From Sphingobacterium corticibacter (lineage in GTDB: Bacteria; Bacteroidota; Bacteroidia; Sphingobacteriales; Sphingobacteriaceae): DNA of 64,000 nucleotides. The stretch covers positions 124,001-188,000 of the forward strand of contig NZ_QDKG01000001.1 of the NCBI RefSeq assembly GCF_003076635.1. Reading direction: 5' to 3'. Positions 36,142 through 44,901 of the stretch are shown here, piece after piece (the stretch's first letter is position 1; each line of letters begins with the position of its first letter). Made by a program: the position numbers and the translations under genes. The notes beneath the pieces are model-generated. The model saw nothing but the letters and a program-made list of their open reading frames with translations. It was not told where the DNA came from and made no database searches.

Positions 36142-38535
36142 TTATTCGTCTCGAAGGCTATTGATCGGGTTGGCGAGTGCTGCGCGAATGGCTTGAAAAC
36201 TTACCGTTAGAAATGCGATAGCAATAGTAGCCACACCAGCAATGAGAAATATCCACCATTCTATGTTGATGTGATACGTAAATTCCTCCAACCAACGATG
36301 CATAATCCACCAAGTGATCGGTATGCTGATGCACAATGCGATGATCACCAAAGTCACGAAGTCAATGGTCAACAAGGTCACGATCCGAGCAACGGAAGCG
36401 CCCAATACTTTTCGAATGCCGATTTCTTTAATGCGCTGTTGCGCTGCGTAAGCTGATAATGCGAACAACCCCAAACAGGCAATGCTAATCGTGATGCCGG
36501 AGAATAGGCCCATGATTTTTGCTGTTTGGCGCTCGTGTTTGTACAGCGCGGCATAATCATCATCCAAGAAATGAGACTCAAAAGGAATATCTGGTTTGAT
36601 GCGTTTCCAACTAGCACCGATTGCCCCTAAAGTAGCCGCCATATCGGCATGTTGATCCACCTTGACGAAGATATTGCCAAAGTAATCGTACTCTGGAAAG
36701 ATCACAATCGGCTGCACCTCCTCTTTGAGCGAAGCAAAGTTGAAATTATCTACCACTGTCTTGATCCGTCCAATGCGACCATTTAAGTTCATGCGCTTGC
36801 CAATCGCTTCATCTTGTGAAAAGCCCATCGCTTGCGCAGCTAGTTTATTGATCATGAAACTATATTCCTGCGCGGTACTGGTATCGCGAGCGCGTAATAT
36901 ATCGGCTTCGGTTAGGTTTTCGCCAGCTACTATAGGAATCTCGAAAACAGTCAAGAAATCCTTTTCTACCGGAATTGCGGTCACGCTGATGGCTACATCA
37001 TTGCCTTTACCTTCGATGTCAGATGCGGTGTAACCACCTTGTACAGAAACCGGTGAATCGTAAGAAGCGGTGACGCCTTTTACGGCATTAAGCCGAAGCA
37101 AATCGTTTTTCAACGCCGTACGATCGGCATCTTTCAACACGCTACCATTCAGTACGATGACCTGTTCGCGATTGAGGCCCGTGTTGGTTTGTTGTAGAAA
37201 TTGTAGTTGGCGTGTGGCAAATAAGGTACAGGTAATAAATAGCAGTGAAATACAAAACTGTAATACTACTAATGCTTTTGCCGAACCGAATCCCTCTTTG
37301 GCGGTAGCCCCTTTTCCTTTTAGGATTCGTAACGGACGTAAACACGAAATCATCCAAGCTGGCCATCCGCCACCGAGCAGTGACATGAATACCGTAAATA
37401 AGATTAGAGCAAGATAAAATAGTGGTTCGCGCCATAGCTGCAATTGCATCTCGACGCCGATGTATTGACTAAATGCGGGAAGTAACAGCCAAGTAAAAAA
37501 CAAGCCGATCAAAGTTGCGATGCTGATCATCAACGCGCATTCCAATAAAAATTGGTAGAAAATAGCATAGCGGGCTGCGCCCAATACCTTTTTGACACCG
37601 ACTTCTTTCGCGCGTTCAGACGAGCGCGCTAAAATAAGATTGGTAAAGTTGACGCTGGCCAATACAATAATCGCTACCGCTAGCGCCGCAAAAATGTAGA
37701 TATACATGAGATTACCGCGACCCGCTTTGGAAAACAAATGTACATCCGACAGCTTTTCGATATTAACCTGTACGGAAGCGGCCTTGTCCGGTGAAGTTCT
37801 GAATCTTTGGTCAATGAATGCCGTAACCTGTTTTTGTAAAGGATCAAAGCTATCGGCGTTTTTCAAGAGTAGTAAGGTGACATCATTTGCCGAGTGCCAT
37901 ACCTGTTCTTGAAATCGCTTTAGATGTTTATTAGATAATACTGCGTGAAAGTTGAAACGCGTGTTGGTCGGCGGATTCTCGACCACGCCAGTAACTTTCC
38001 AAGGTTGATTGTCGATCACCAAGGTTTGTCCTAAAGCAGACTGATCACGAAAGTACTTTTTAGCTAGATCCTGCGTGATGACAATTTGGTAAGGCTCGGA
38101 AAGCAATTCAGTACTAAGCGCACCTTGAACAAAAGGATAATTCAATACCTGAAAAAATCCTTCATCGGCAAGCATTAACTGTGTTTCTACCACCGTTTGC
38201 GTGGCCGTTTTTACAACGCCTTCTCCAGAATATTCAGCTAAGCGAATCGCTTCTTCCACCTCGGCGAATTCATTTTTCAAAGTGGGTGCGGCAGCGGTAG
38301 GCGTCGTTGGTACGTATTGGTATTCGTTCTCCGAATCTCCTTTATAGCCGTAGGAAACCCAAGCCAAACGATCGATATTCGGATAAAATCGATCGTAATT
38401 CCACTCATGTACCAGGTATGCACACAGCAGCATGAAGCAGGTAATCCCCATGGCCAACCCAAAAATATTGAGAAAGGTAAAGCCTTGATTTTTGCGAATG
38501 GCTCGCCAGGCGGTTTTAAAATAAGTTTGGGTCAT
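36142..38535 (-). CDS. MacB/FtsX-type double permease 7
   Basis: A 797-residue double permease. Coupling motifs are RAKEVGVKKVLGAA (about 305) and IKEIGIRKVLGAS (about 702); C-terminus is NPINSLRDE. It follows the ATPase gene by only 11 bp, so this is the permease most tightly coupled to that ATPase. First of four permeases after the ATPase in the operon. Confidence 0.93.
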   Translation of the reverse strand: MTQTYFKTAWRAIRKNQGFTFLNIFGLAMGITCFMLLCAYLVHEWNYDRFYPNIDRLAWVSYGYKGDSENEYQYVPTTPTAAAPTLKNEFAEVEEAIRLAEYSGEGVVKTATQTVVETQLMLADEGFFQVLNYPFVQGALSTELLSEPYQIVITQDLAKKYFRDQSALGQTLVIDNQPWKVTGVVENPPTNTRFNFHAVLSNKHLKRFQEQVWHSANDVTLLLLKNADSFDPLQKQVTAFIDQRFRTSPDKAASVQVNIEKLSDVHLFSKAGRGNLMYIYIFAALAVAIIVLASVNFTNLILARSSERAKEVGVKKVLGAARYAIFYQFLLECALMISIATLIGLFFTWLLLPAFSQYIGVEMQLQLWREPLFYLALILFTVFMSLLGGGWPAWMISCLRPLRILKGKGATAKEGFGSAKALVVLQFCISLLFITCTLFATRQLQFLQQTNTGLNREQVIVLNGSVLKDADRTALKNDLLRLNAVKGVTASYDSPVSVQGGYTASDIEGKGNDVAISVTAIPVEKDFLTVFEIPIVAGENLTEADILRARDTSTAQEYSFMINKLAAQAMGFSQDEAIGKRMNLNGRIGRIKTVVDNFNFASLKEEVQPIVIFPEYDYFGNIFVKVDQHADMAATLGAIGASWKRIKPDIPFESHFLDDDYAALYKHERQTAKIMGLFSGITISIACLGLFALSAYAAQQRIKEIGIRKVLGASVARIVTLLTIDFVTLVIIALCISIPITWWIMHRWLEEFTYHINIEWWIFLIAGVATIAIAFLTVSFQAIRAALANPINSLRDE

Positions 38536-38546
38536 GCTGAGGTAGA

Positions 38547-39224
38547 TTAAACGGTGGTGGTTTCCATAATGACTTGTCCGTCCAGCATGCGGATTACGCG
38601 GTCGGAGAATTTCGCATCGTGCTCACTGTGCGTTACCATCACGATGGTGGTGCCAGCTTCATTCAATTCGGTTAGTAAGTTCATGACTTCATTACCATTC
38701 GACGAATCCAAGTTACCTGTCGGCTCATCGGCCAAGATCAGTTTCGGATTGTTGACTACGGCACGTGCTACCGCCACACGCTGTTGCTGACCACCAGAAA
38801 GCTGTTGCGGGAAGTGATTACGGCGGTGCATAATTTGCACTTTTTCTAATACTTCTTCGACACGCTTCTTGCGTTCGGCCGCTGGTACATTGGTATAGAT
38901 CAAGGGTAACTCCACGTTTTCAAAAACCGTCAATTCATCGATCAGGTTAAAGCTTTGAAATACGAAACCAATATTGTGCTTGCGCAAGTCCGAACGTTTG
39001 CGCTCATTGAACTTGGCTACCTCTACATTATTAAATACATAACTGCCTTCGTCCAGATCATCCAATAGTCCGATGATATTCAACAAGGTTGATTTTCCAC
39101 AACCTGAAGGTCCCATGACGGCGACAAATTCGCCTTCTTGCACGTGAATATTCAGGTCATTCAAGGCTACCGTTTCTACCTCTTCGGTACGGTAAAATTT
39201 TTGGAGGTTAGTTATTTTGATCAT
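38547..39224 (-). CDS. LolD/MacB-type ABC ATPase of the permease operon
   Basis: A 225-residue nucleotide-binding subunit. Walker A GPSGCGKS at 40-47, Q loop FQSFNLIDELTVFENVELPL, canonical signature LSGGQQQRVAVARAV, Walker [15 protein letters not shown] loop VTHSEHD. It sits inside the operon between permeases 8 and 7, and is the only ATPase in that transcript. It presumably energises several or all of the six permeases there. It differs from the 14348 copy at the signature and many other positions, so it is not a recent duplicate. Confidence 0.96.
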   Translation of the reverse strand: MIKITNLQKFYRTEEVETVALNDLNIHVQEGEFVAVMGPSGCGKSTLLNIIGLLDDLDEGSYVFNNVEVAKFNERKRSDLRKHNIGFVFQSFNLIDELTVFENVELPLIYTNVPAAERKKRVEEVLEKVQIMHRRNHFPQQLSGGQQQRVAVARAVVNNPKLILADEPTGNLDSSNGNEVMNLLTELNEAGTTIVMVTHSEHDAKFSDRVIRMLDGQVIMETTTV

Positions 39225-39238
39225 TTTTATTCGATTTT

Positions 39239-39351
39239 AGTATTTAGATATGAGTACCTAGTATTTAGATATGAGTAGTTAGATGTGCGTATTGAGATAT
39301 TCTCACTTCTCACTTCTTACTTTTTATTTCCCACTTATTACTTTTTCCTTT
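39239..39351. repeat. heptad-repeat array, gap between permease 8 and the ATPase
   Basis: Units AGTATTT AGATATG AGTACCT AGT and further 14-bp pairs, then CTCACTT, CTTACTT and related units up to the permease 8 stop. Confidence 0.75.
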
Positions 39352-41721
39352 CTATTGTTCTTTTAAAGTTTTTGTTGGATTGGCCGTTGCTGCACGCCAA
39401 GCATGCGAACTCACCGTGAGTACTGCGATCAGAATGGCTAGGCAAGCTGCCAACAGAAATACGGTCCAACTGATGTCGATGCGGTATTTATAGCTGTCTA
39501 ACCAATCGTGCATAAACCACCATCCAAGAGGAAAAGCGATCAAGCAAGAAATACTGACCAGCAGGATAAATTCTTTATTTAACATACCTACGAGGCGACC
39601 AATAGAAGCGCCTAAAATTTTGCGGATGCTGATTTCCTTAGCGCGTTGCTCTGCGGAATAGGATGCCAATCCAAATAAGCCAAGGCAGGAAATGAAAATG
39701 GAAAGCACCGCAAATATGGAAGCCAAGTTTTGTACAAGCATCACAGAGCTGAATTTACTATTAAAAGTTTCATCCAAAAAGCGGTATTCAAACGGATATT
39801 CTGGATTGTTGGCTTTGATAATGCGCTCGATTTGCGATAGCGTTTCGGGCAGATCAACTCCTGCCTTTGTTTTGATATAGAGCGTTCCATATTCATAATT
39901 AGTCGGAAAAATAACGAGTGGTTCGGGATTAACAGAAAAAACGCTGTTGAACATGAAATCATTGACTACACCGATGATGGTGTGCAATTCGTTGTTCCAA
40001 TGCAAGGTCTGTCCAGCCACCATGCCATCCGCTTGCATCATTTTGGCTAATGTTGCATTCACAATCACGGAAGTGCTATCGCCTGTGAAATGCGGTTTGA
40101 AATTTCTGCCATCGTGCAACGTCATACTCAAGCTAGGGATAAAATCATCGTCGGCTTTCAAAATACTAATGAGAATATGACTTTTCGGATCTTTACCTTC
40201 CCAATCAAATCCACTGGCGTTGGAGCCAATGTCCATGAGGTTATTATCACTTACCCCAACATCCTCGATATGGCCTGTTGCTTTGAGCTGGTCTTTAATG
40301 ACGTCAAGGTGCTTGGCCATATTTCCCTGAAGAGAAGTGTTGATCACTTGACTGCGTTCAAACCCTAAATCTCGATTTTTAGTGTGTTGGATTTGCTGAT
40401 AGATGATGACGGTACAAATTACTAACAAAACCGAAGCAGTATATTGTAACACCACCAAACCACGACGGATAAACCCGGCTGTTCCAGCTTTCTGTTTAGC
40501 GCCTTTTAAGGTTTTCAAAGGATTGAAAGAGGAAAGATAAAAAGCAGGATAGCTACCTGCCAGCAAACCGCAGGTTAATAGAATTCCACCGAGGAAATAC
40601 AGATGTGCGGGCTCTAATAGATCTACGGTCAAGTTCGTGTTGAGCAAACTATTGAAAGAACCAATAGATAGATAAATAAGTCCAACAGCCAGCATAACTG
40701 CAAACGCAGCACTAATCAATGCCTCACTCAAAAATTGCAGAATCAGTGTATAACGCTTTGCACCTACGACCTTGCGCATGCCTACTTCTTTGGCGCGTTT
40801 TTCGGAACGGGCCGTGGCTAAGTTCATAAAATTGATGCAAGCAATCAATAAAACGACCCAAGCGATAATGCTAAATAAGCGGATATGTTTTAGCACACCT
40901 TCTTGCTCAAAACCATCACTATCAAATACATTGTACAAATTCCAGCGGTTCATCGGATAGAGGAAGTTTTGATAGAAAGTGGTTTCGCCATTCGTTTTTG
41001 CTTTGGCAAAATCTAACAAAGTAGCATTTACGGTCGACAAATTGGCCGTTTGATCTAACTGCACTACCGTCATCAGACCATTTGAGCCCCAGTTTTCTAG
41101 CCACGGATTAGCCAATTCGTATTTCTTAAAGTCGATGATCCAATCAAATTTAAAACTGCTGTTGATAGGAAACTCCTTCACCACACCGCTTACCATGTAG
41201 CTTTCATCATTGTTCACACGAATAGTCTTGCCTATCGCCGATTCGTCTCCAAAAAGACGTTGTGCAGTCGATTCGTTCAGCACTATGTTGTTCAGTTCTG
41301 AGAAGGCGGAGCGACGATCTCCTTGTAAAAACTCGACAGATAGAATATCCAACAAAGCGGGATCCGCATAATTACCGCGCTGGTTGATGGCTTTGTCTCC
41401 TAAGGATAAGAGGTAGTTATTTCCCCAGTCCAATCTAGCTGCGTGTTTGATGCCTGCAATATCTTCGGCAATCGCTGTGGCAAAAGGACCTGGCGTAGAT
41501 TCGAAAACATAAGTAGCACCATCATACTTTTGCTTGGATTTAACGACGTAGATGTCTTTCTTGTTGGCGAAGTGATCGTTCTTTGTCACTTGATCCTCAA
41601 CCCACAGGAATATTAATGCTGCTGCGGTAATACCTACCGCTAGTCCGAAAATATTCAGAAAGCTGTATCCTTTGGTTTTCCAAAGATTGCGAAAGGCTGA
41701 TTTGATATAACTGCGAATCAT
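39352..41721 (-). CDS. MacB/FtsX-type double permease 8
   Basis: A 789-residue double permease, first permease after the adaptor gene. Coupling motifs are RAKEVGMRKVVGAK (about 307) and AKEISIRKILGAS (about 694). Its C-terminus NPTKTLKEQ departs from the NPxxSLR(D/N)(E/D) ending shared by all other copies, and the N-terminus is MIRSYIKSAFRN instead of KTAWRN. It is therefore an outlying member, perhaps the ancestral partner of the hlyD and ATPase genes that flank it. Confidence 0.93.
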   Translation of the reverse strand: MIRSYIKSAFRNLWKTKGYSFLNIFGLAVGITAAALIFLWVEDQVTKNDHFANKKDIYVVKSKQKYDGATYVFESTPGPFATAIAEDIAGIKHAARLDWGNNYLLSLGDKAINQRGNYADPALLDILSVEFLQGDRRSAFSELNNIVLNESTAQRLFGDESAIGKTIRVNNDESYMVSGVVKEFPINSSFKFDWIIDFKKYELANPWLENWGSNGLMTVVQLDQTANLSTVNATLLDFAKAKTNGETTFYQNFLYPMNRWNLYNVFDSDGFEQEGVLKHIRLFSIIAWVVLLIACINFMNLATARSEKRAKEVGMRKVVGAKRYTLILQFLSEALISAAFAVMLAVGLIYLSIGSFNSLLNTNLTVDLLEPAHLYFLGGILLTCGLLAGSYPAFYLSSFNPLKTLKGAKQKAGTAGFIRRGLVVLQYTASVLLVICTVIIYQQIQHTKNRDLGFERSQVINTSLQGNMAKHLDVIKDQLKATGHIEDVGVSDNNLMDIGSNASGFDWEGKDPKSHILISILKADDDFIPSLSMTLHDGRNFKPHFTGDSTSVIVNATLAKMMQADGMVAGQTLHWNNELHTIIGVVNDFMFNSVFSVNPEPLVIFPTNYEYGTLYIKTKAGVDLPETLSQIERIIKANNPEYPFEYRFLDETFNSKFSSVMLVQNLASIFAVLSIFISCLGLFGLASYSAEQRAKEISIRKILGASIGRLVGMLNKEFILLVSISCLIAFPLGWWFMHDWLDSYKYRIDISWTVFLLAACLAILIAVLTVSSHAWRAATANPTKTLKEQ

Positions 41722-41728
41722 TTTTTTT

Positions 41729-41934
41729 AGTATTTAGTATTTAGATGTGAGTATTTAGATGTTAGTATTTAGATGTGAGTAGTTAGATGTTAGTATTTAG
41801 ATAGGAGTAGTTAGATGTGCGTATTGAGATATTCTCACTTCTCACTTCTCACTTCTCACTTCTTACTTCTCACTTTTGACTTCTCAGTTCTCATTTCTCA
41901 CTTCTCATTTCTCACTTTTGACTTCTTACTTCTT
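41729..41934. repeat. longest heptad-repeat array, gap between hlyD-like gene and permease 8
   Basis: Two blocks. 41729-41832 is a 14-bp (2 x 7) pattern AGTATTT-AGATGTG with variants. 41833-41934 is a clean 7-bp pattern CTCACTT with variants CTTACTT, TTGACTT, CTCATTT. The second block extends into the last codons of the adaptor gene: its terminal Lys-Lys-stop is written in the repeat. Confidence 0.82.
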
Positions 41935-43179
41935 GATATTTAGTTCCTGTACTTTATCATACGTTTCGTAGCTGGATACCACGACTTTGTCGCCTGGTTT
42001 CAAGCCGCCAATCACTTCGTAATACTCTGGGTTTTGGCGACCCAATTGGATATCCATCCGATACGCTGTACTTCCATCTTTATCTAGCTTGAAGATCCAG
42101 TTGCCACCGGTTTGTTGGTAGAAACCGCCTTTGGCTAATAAAATACCTTTGGTTTCATCGCTTAGCGCTAAACGCGTCTGTAGTGTTTGGCCACGACGAA
42201 TGCCAGAAGGCACTTCACCCACAAATTCCATATCGACTTGAAAACGACCGTCTTTTACTTGCGTGTAGACTTTCTTGATTTCCAATTTGTACGGTTTGCC
42301 ACTGATCGTGAATTGACCCGCTAAACCTGGGAAAATGCGGTTGATATAATGCTCATCAATATCAGCGCGTACTTTAAAGCCCGAAAGTACATCCAATTGA
42401 CCTAGTCGTTCACCGGAGTTTTTGTTCTGACCAATTTCTGCATCAAATGAGGTCAATTGTCCATCCACGGGCGATCTTACGATCAAATCACCTACTTTCT
42501 GGCGCATCAGCTCCAATGCACTTTGCGTACGTTCGTAGGTTTTACGATCTTGGCCGGCTTTCTGATTATTCGATACCTCATCTTGTTTCAAGATTTGGCG
42601 CGTCAGCTCAATACGTTGCTTTTGATAGTTATAATCGTTGACCGATTTCTGGTATTCTTGCGAACCAATGGCTTTCTCCTCGTACAGTTTTTTGTTGAGC
42701 GTATATAGGCGTTCGGCTTCTTTGACCGCCAATTCCACATCCGCCATTTGATTTCGATTGGATATGGTCACCTGCTGTGCATTCGTCTGCGCAATTTGCG
42801 CTTGTGTCAATAGGTTGAGTACCTGCGTTTCTTGATTGACCAAGTTCAGTTCTAAGTCTGTATTAGATAGGCGCATAATCGGATCGCCTTTTTTCAGATG
42901 TGCGCCATCTTCTACATATTTCTCCTCCACGCGTCCGCCTACAGAAGCATCTAAATAAATACTGCTGATCGGAAGAACGGTTCCATTGATTGGGATAAAC
43001 TCCTGAAATGTTCCTTCTTTGACCTCGAAAATGCTAATACGCTCGCTATCTACATTGAGTCGACTATTGCCACTGGTGTAATAGTAGCTCGCGCCTATTA
43101 ATCCGACCAAAGCTAATACGCCTACAATCGTTAGTATTCGTTTAGTTCCCCACTTTTTTTTCTCAATTGCTCTGTCCAT
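41926..43179 (-). CDS. HlyD/MacA-type periplasmic adaptor
   Basis: A 417-residue membrane-fusion protein linking an inner-membrane pump to a TolC channel. It has an N-terminal membrane anchor (residues 15-33), then a biotinyl-lipoyl half-motif (GGRVEEKYVEDGAHLKKGDPI). A long alpha-helical hairpin (about 110-230, rich in Gln, Glu and Lys) precedes the second lipoyl half (DLIVRSPVDGQL), and a beta-barrel plus membrane-proximal domain ends EVIGGLKPGDKVVVSSYETYDKVQELNIKK. It is first gene of the big permease operon and divergent from tolC. The arrangement matches MacA in MacAB-TolC. Confidence 0.95.
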   Translation of the reverse strand: MDRAIEKKKWGTKRILTIVGVLALVGLIGASYYYTSGNSRLNVDSERISIFEVKEGTFQEFIPINGTVLPISSIYLDASVGGRVEEKYVEDGAHLKKGDPIMRLSNTDLELNLVNQETQVLNLLTQAQIAQTNAQQVTISNRNQMADVELAVKEAERLYTLNKKLYEEKAIGSQEYQKSVNDYNYQKQRIELTRQILKQDEVSNNQKAGQDRKTYERTQSALELMRQKVGDLIVRSPVDGQLTSFDAEIGQNKNSGERLGQLDVLSGFKVRADIDEHYINRIFPGLAGQFTISGKPYKLEIKKVYTQVKDGRFQVDMEFVGEVPSGIRRGQTLQTRLALSDETKGILLAKGGFYQQTGGNWIFKLDKDGSTAYRMDIQLGRQNPEYYEVIGGLKPGDKVVVSSYETYDKVQELNIKK

Positions 43180-43241
43180 TGGTACAGCAAATATTTAATG
43201 TATAATAAGATTGTGACGTATTGATCGCCATCCATTCTATA

Positions 43242-43258
43242 TATAATGATGTGCCAAA
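43242..43258 (-). promoter_or_regulatory. sigma-54-like promoter of the adaptor/permease operon
   Basis: Minus strand TTTGGCAC (43258-43251) is a perfect -24 element. The -12 region reads TTATAT and is poor. The GG (43255-43254) is 55 bp from the edge of enhancer pair C1 (43310). Predicted leader is about 50 nt. Confidence 0.45.
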
Positions 43259-43309
43259 AACGTAATCTATTGATTTTATGTTAATTATGTCGAATTGTGA
43301 TACTGTTCA

Positions 43310-43346
43310 TGTTCGATATCGTACACTTATTGTGCGAAGATGGACA
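43310..43346. promoter_or_regulatory. paired enhancer dyads (C1), adaptor side
   Basis: TGTTCGATATCGTACA (43310-43325) and TGTGCGAAGATGGACA (43331-43346), each close to TGTTC-N6-GAACA. The gap is 5 bp and centres are 21 bp apart. This pair is on the hlyD side of the divergent region. Confidence 0.65.
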
Positions 43347-43356
43347 ATCCGGCTGT

Positions 43357-43393
43357 TGTTCAGTAGCGAACAAACATTGTTCGAAAATGAACA
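43357..43393. promoter_or_regulatory. paired enhancer dyads (C2), tolC side
   Basis: TGTTCAGTAGCGAACA (43357-43372) and TGTTCGAAAATGAACA (43378-43393), both exact TGTTC-N6-GAACA. The gap is 5 bp and centres are 21 bp apart. Confidence 0.75.
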
Positions 43394-43445
43394 CTAGGTG
43401 ATTAGTGGTGGATGTGTTGATGTTGATAATCAGTGTTTTGTGACT

Positions 43446-43462
43446 TTGGCACTTGCTGTGAA
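43446..43462 (+). promoter_or_regulatory. sigma-54-like promoter of the tolC-regulator-kinase operon
   Basis: TTGGCAC (43446-43452; -24), five bases, then GTGAA (-12; consensus TTGCA): GG-N10-GA. Predicted start about 43473. The GG is 55 bp from pair C2. Confidence 0.6.
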
Positions 43463-43487
43463 TTGATCGATGCAAACTATTACAATA

Positions 43488-44801
43488 ATGTGGTACAAAC
43501 TTATACTTCTTATCGTCACGCTTATTACGTACATCACGCAGGCATTTGCTCAAGTAGATAGCGTTCGTAGCTTATCCGATTGTTTGGAATTGGCGGTGGC
43601 GAATAATCCAACCTTACGACAGTCTGCCTTGGATCTGAGAACCAATGATATACAATACAAACAGGCAAAACAAATTCTGATTCCCACCTTGAATGGTGGA
43701 ATTAGTCATGGTATCAGTACGGGTCGAAATGTGGATCCAACGACCAACCTCTTCGTAGAGGAAACGGTGAATTCTGGGAATGTGAACTTAAATTCTGGCC
43801 TCTCTTTGCTCAATGGTTTTCGTATTCTGCATGATATCCGCGGACGCTCTTCAGCGCGCGAGGCCGGAAAGCTGGAGTTTGATGGTCAGATCAATGTGTT
43901 GAAGCTGGATGTCATTACCGCTTATATTCAGGTGTTGACCGCAGAAGATCTAGTGACACAGACTGTACAGCAGTTTGAAGTCACGAAAGAACGCTTGCGC
44001 AATGCGGAAGTGATGCATCGCGAAGGCGCCATGGCTCCGGGCGATTACTATGACATTAAAGGCGAGTATAGTGCCAATCTCAATACGATCGAGCAAAATC
44101 GACAAATATTAAACAATACGCGTACAGAATTGGCTACTTTGTTGAGTGTACCTGTACAATACATCGCTTCCTTAAGACGTATCGATATTCCAGCACAAAT
44201 GCAGGTAGTAGACAACGAACGGTTGTATGAATTGGCTAGAATGAATTTACCCCAGTTTCAGGCGTGGGAATGGCGTAAAAAGGAAGCAGAAAGCGCGATT
44301 AAAAGTGAGCGATCTGGTTTCTTCCCTTCTTTACGGTTCGATGCAGGGCTCACTACTAGGTATTCCAGTCTGAATTCTAGTCCATATACCACGCAGGCAA
44401 GAGATTTCTTAGGTCGATTTGTCTCGGTGGGATTGAATATCCCGATTTTCAATCAGTTTACCGTGCGTAACCGTGTAGATCTAGCAAAGGTAGATTTAGA
44501 AAGGGTGAAATATGAGGAACAAATTGCCTTAAATACCTTGAGAGAGAATACCGCAAAGGCCGTGTTCAACTTGGATATTGCGCGCAAAAATGTAGATAAT
44601 TTACAGCAGCAGGAGCAGAGCTATGCCGAGGCTTTTCGAGTAGCACAACTGCAATTTGATTTGGGCGCTACCAACTCGGTTATTTATCTAACGGCTAAGA
44701 ATAAATTGGAAAATGCCCAAAATCAATTGGTGATTAAGCGCTATGAATGGCTTTTGCAAAAATATATCAATGATTTCTATTCTGGCTCGTTAGATTTATA
44801 G
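43488..44801 (+). CDS. TolC-family outer-membrane efflux channel
   Basis: A 437-residue TolC/OEP protein with signal peptide (MWYKLILLIVTLITYITQAFAQ) followed by two OEP repeats. Start of the mature chain is SLSDCLELAVANNPTLRQSALDL. Long coiled-coil regions lie at about 130-215 and 330-400, and the repeat-2 motif is AFRVAQLQFDLGATNSVIYLTAKNKLENAQNQLV. ATG at 43470 is further upstream in frame, but it lies at or before the predicted transcription start; ATG at 43488 gives a better signal peptide and a 15-nt leader. Together with the adaptor and permeases it completes a tripartite pump. First gene of the operon with its own regulator genes. Confidence 0.93.
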   Translation: MWYKLILLIVTLITYITQAFAQVDSVRSLSDCLELAVANNPTLRQSALDLRTNDIQYKQAKQILIPTLNGGISHGISTGRNVDPTTNLFVEETVNSGNVNLNSGLSLLNGFRILHDIRGRSSAREAGKLEFDGQINVLKLDVITAYIQVLTAEDLVTQTVQQFEVTKERLRNAEVMHREGAMAPGDYYDIKGEYSANLNTIEQNRQILNNTRTELATLLSVPVQYIASLRRIDIPAQMQVVDNERLYELARMNLPQFQAWEWRKKEAESAIKSERSGFFPSLRFDAGLTTRYSSLNSSPYTTQARDFLGRFVSVGLNIPIFNQFTVRNRVDLAKVDLERVKYEEQIALNTLRENTAKAVFNLDIARKNVDNLQQQEQSYAEAFRVAQLQFDLGATNSVIYLTAKNKLENAQNQLVIKRYEWLLQKYINDFYSGSLDL

Positions 44802-44860
44802 CTATCTTTATCCTGTGTTGCACACGATATTGCAACAGCGCTAATTACCAATACATCGTA

Positions 44861-44888
44861 TAGCTTCTCAAGATCTTGTAGGAAGCTA
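44861..44888 (+). other. hairpin just before the response-regulator start
   Basis: TAGCTTC (44861-44867) and GAAGCTA (44882-44888) enclose the palindrome AAGATCTT. It lies 13 bp before the ATG at 44902, so it may affect translation of the regulator. Confidence 0.3.
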
Positions 44889-44901
44889 CCAAATAGACAA
44901 T

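Noticed and set aside
31056..41934. CRISPR array
   Set aside because: The repeats are 7 bp, variable, without unique spacers, and lie inside an operon. No cas genes are present.
43470..43487. Upstream ATG as tolC start
   Set aside because: Lies at or before the predicted transcription start and gives a poorer signal peptide.
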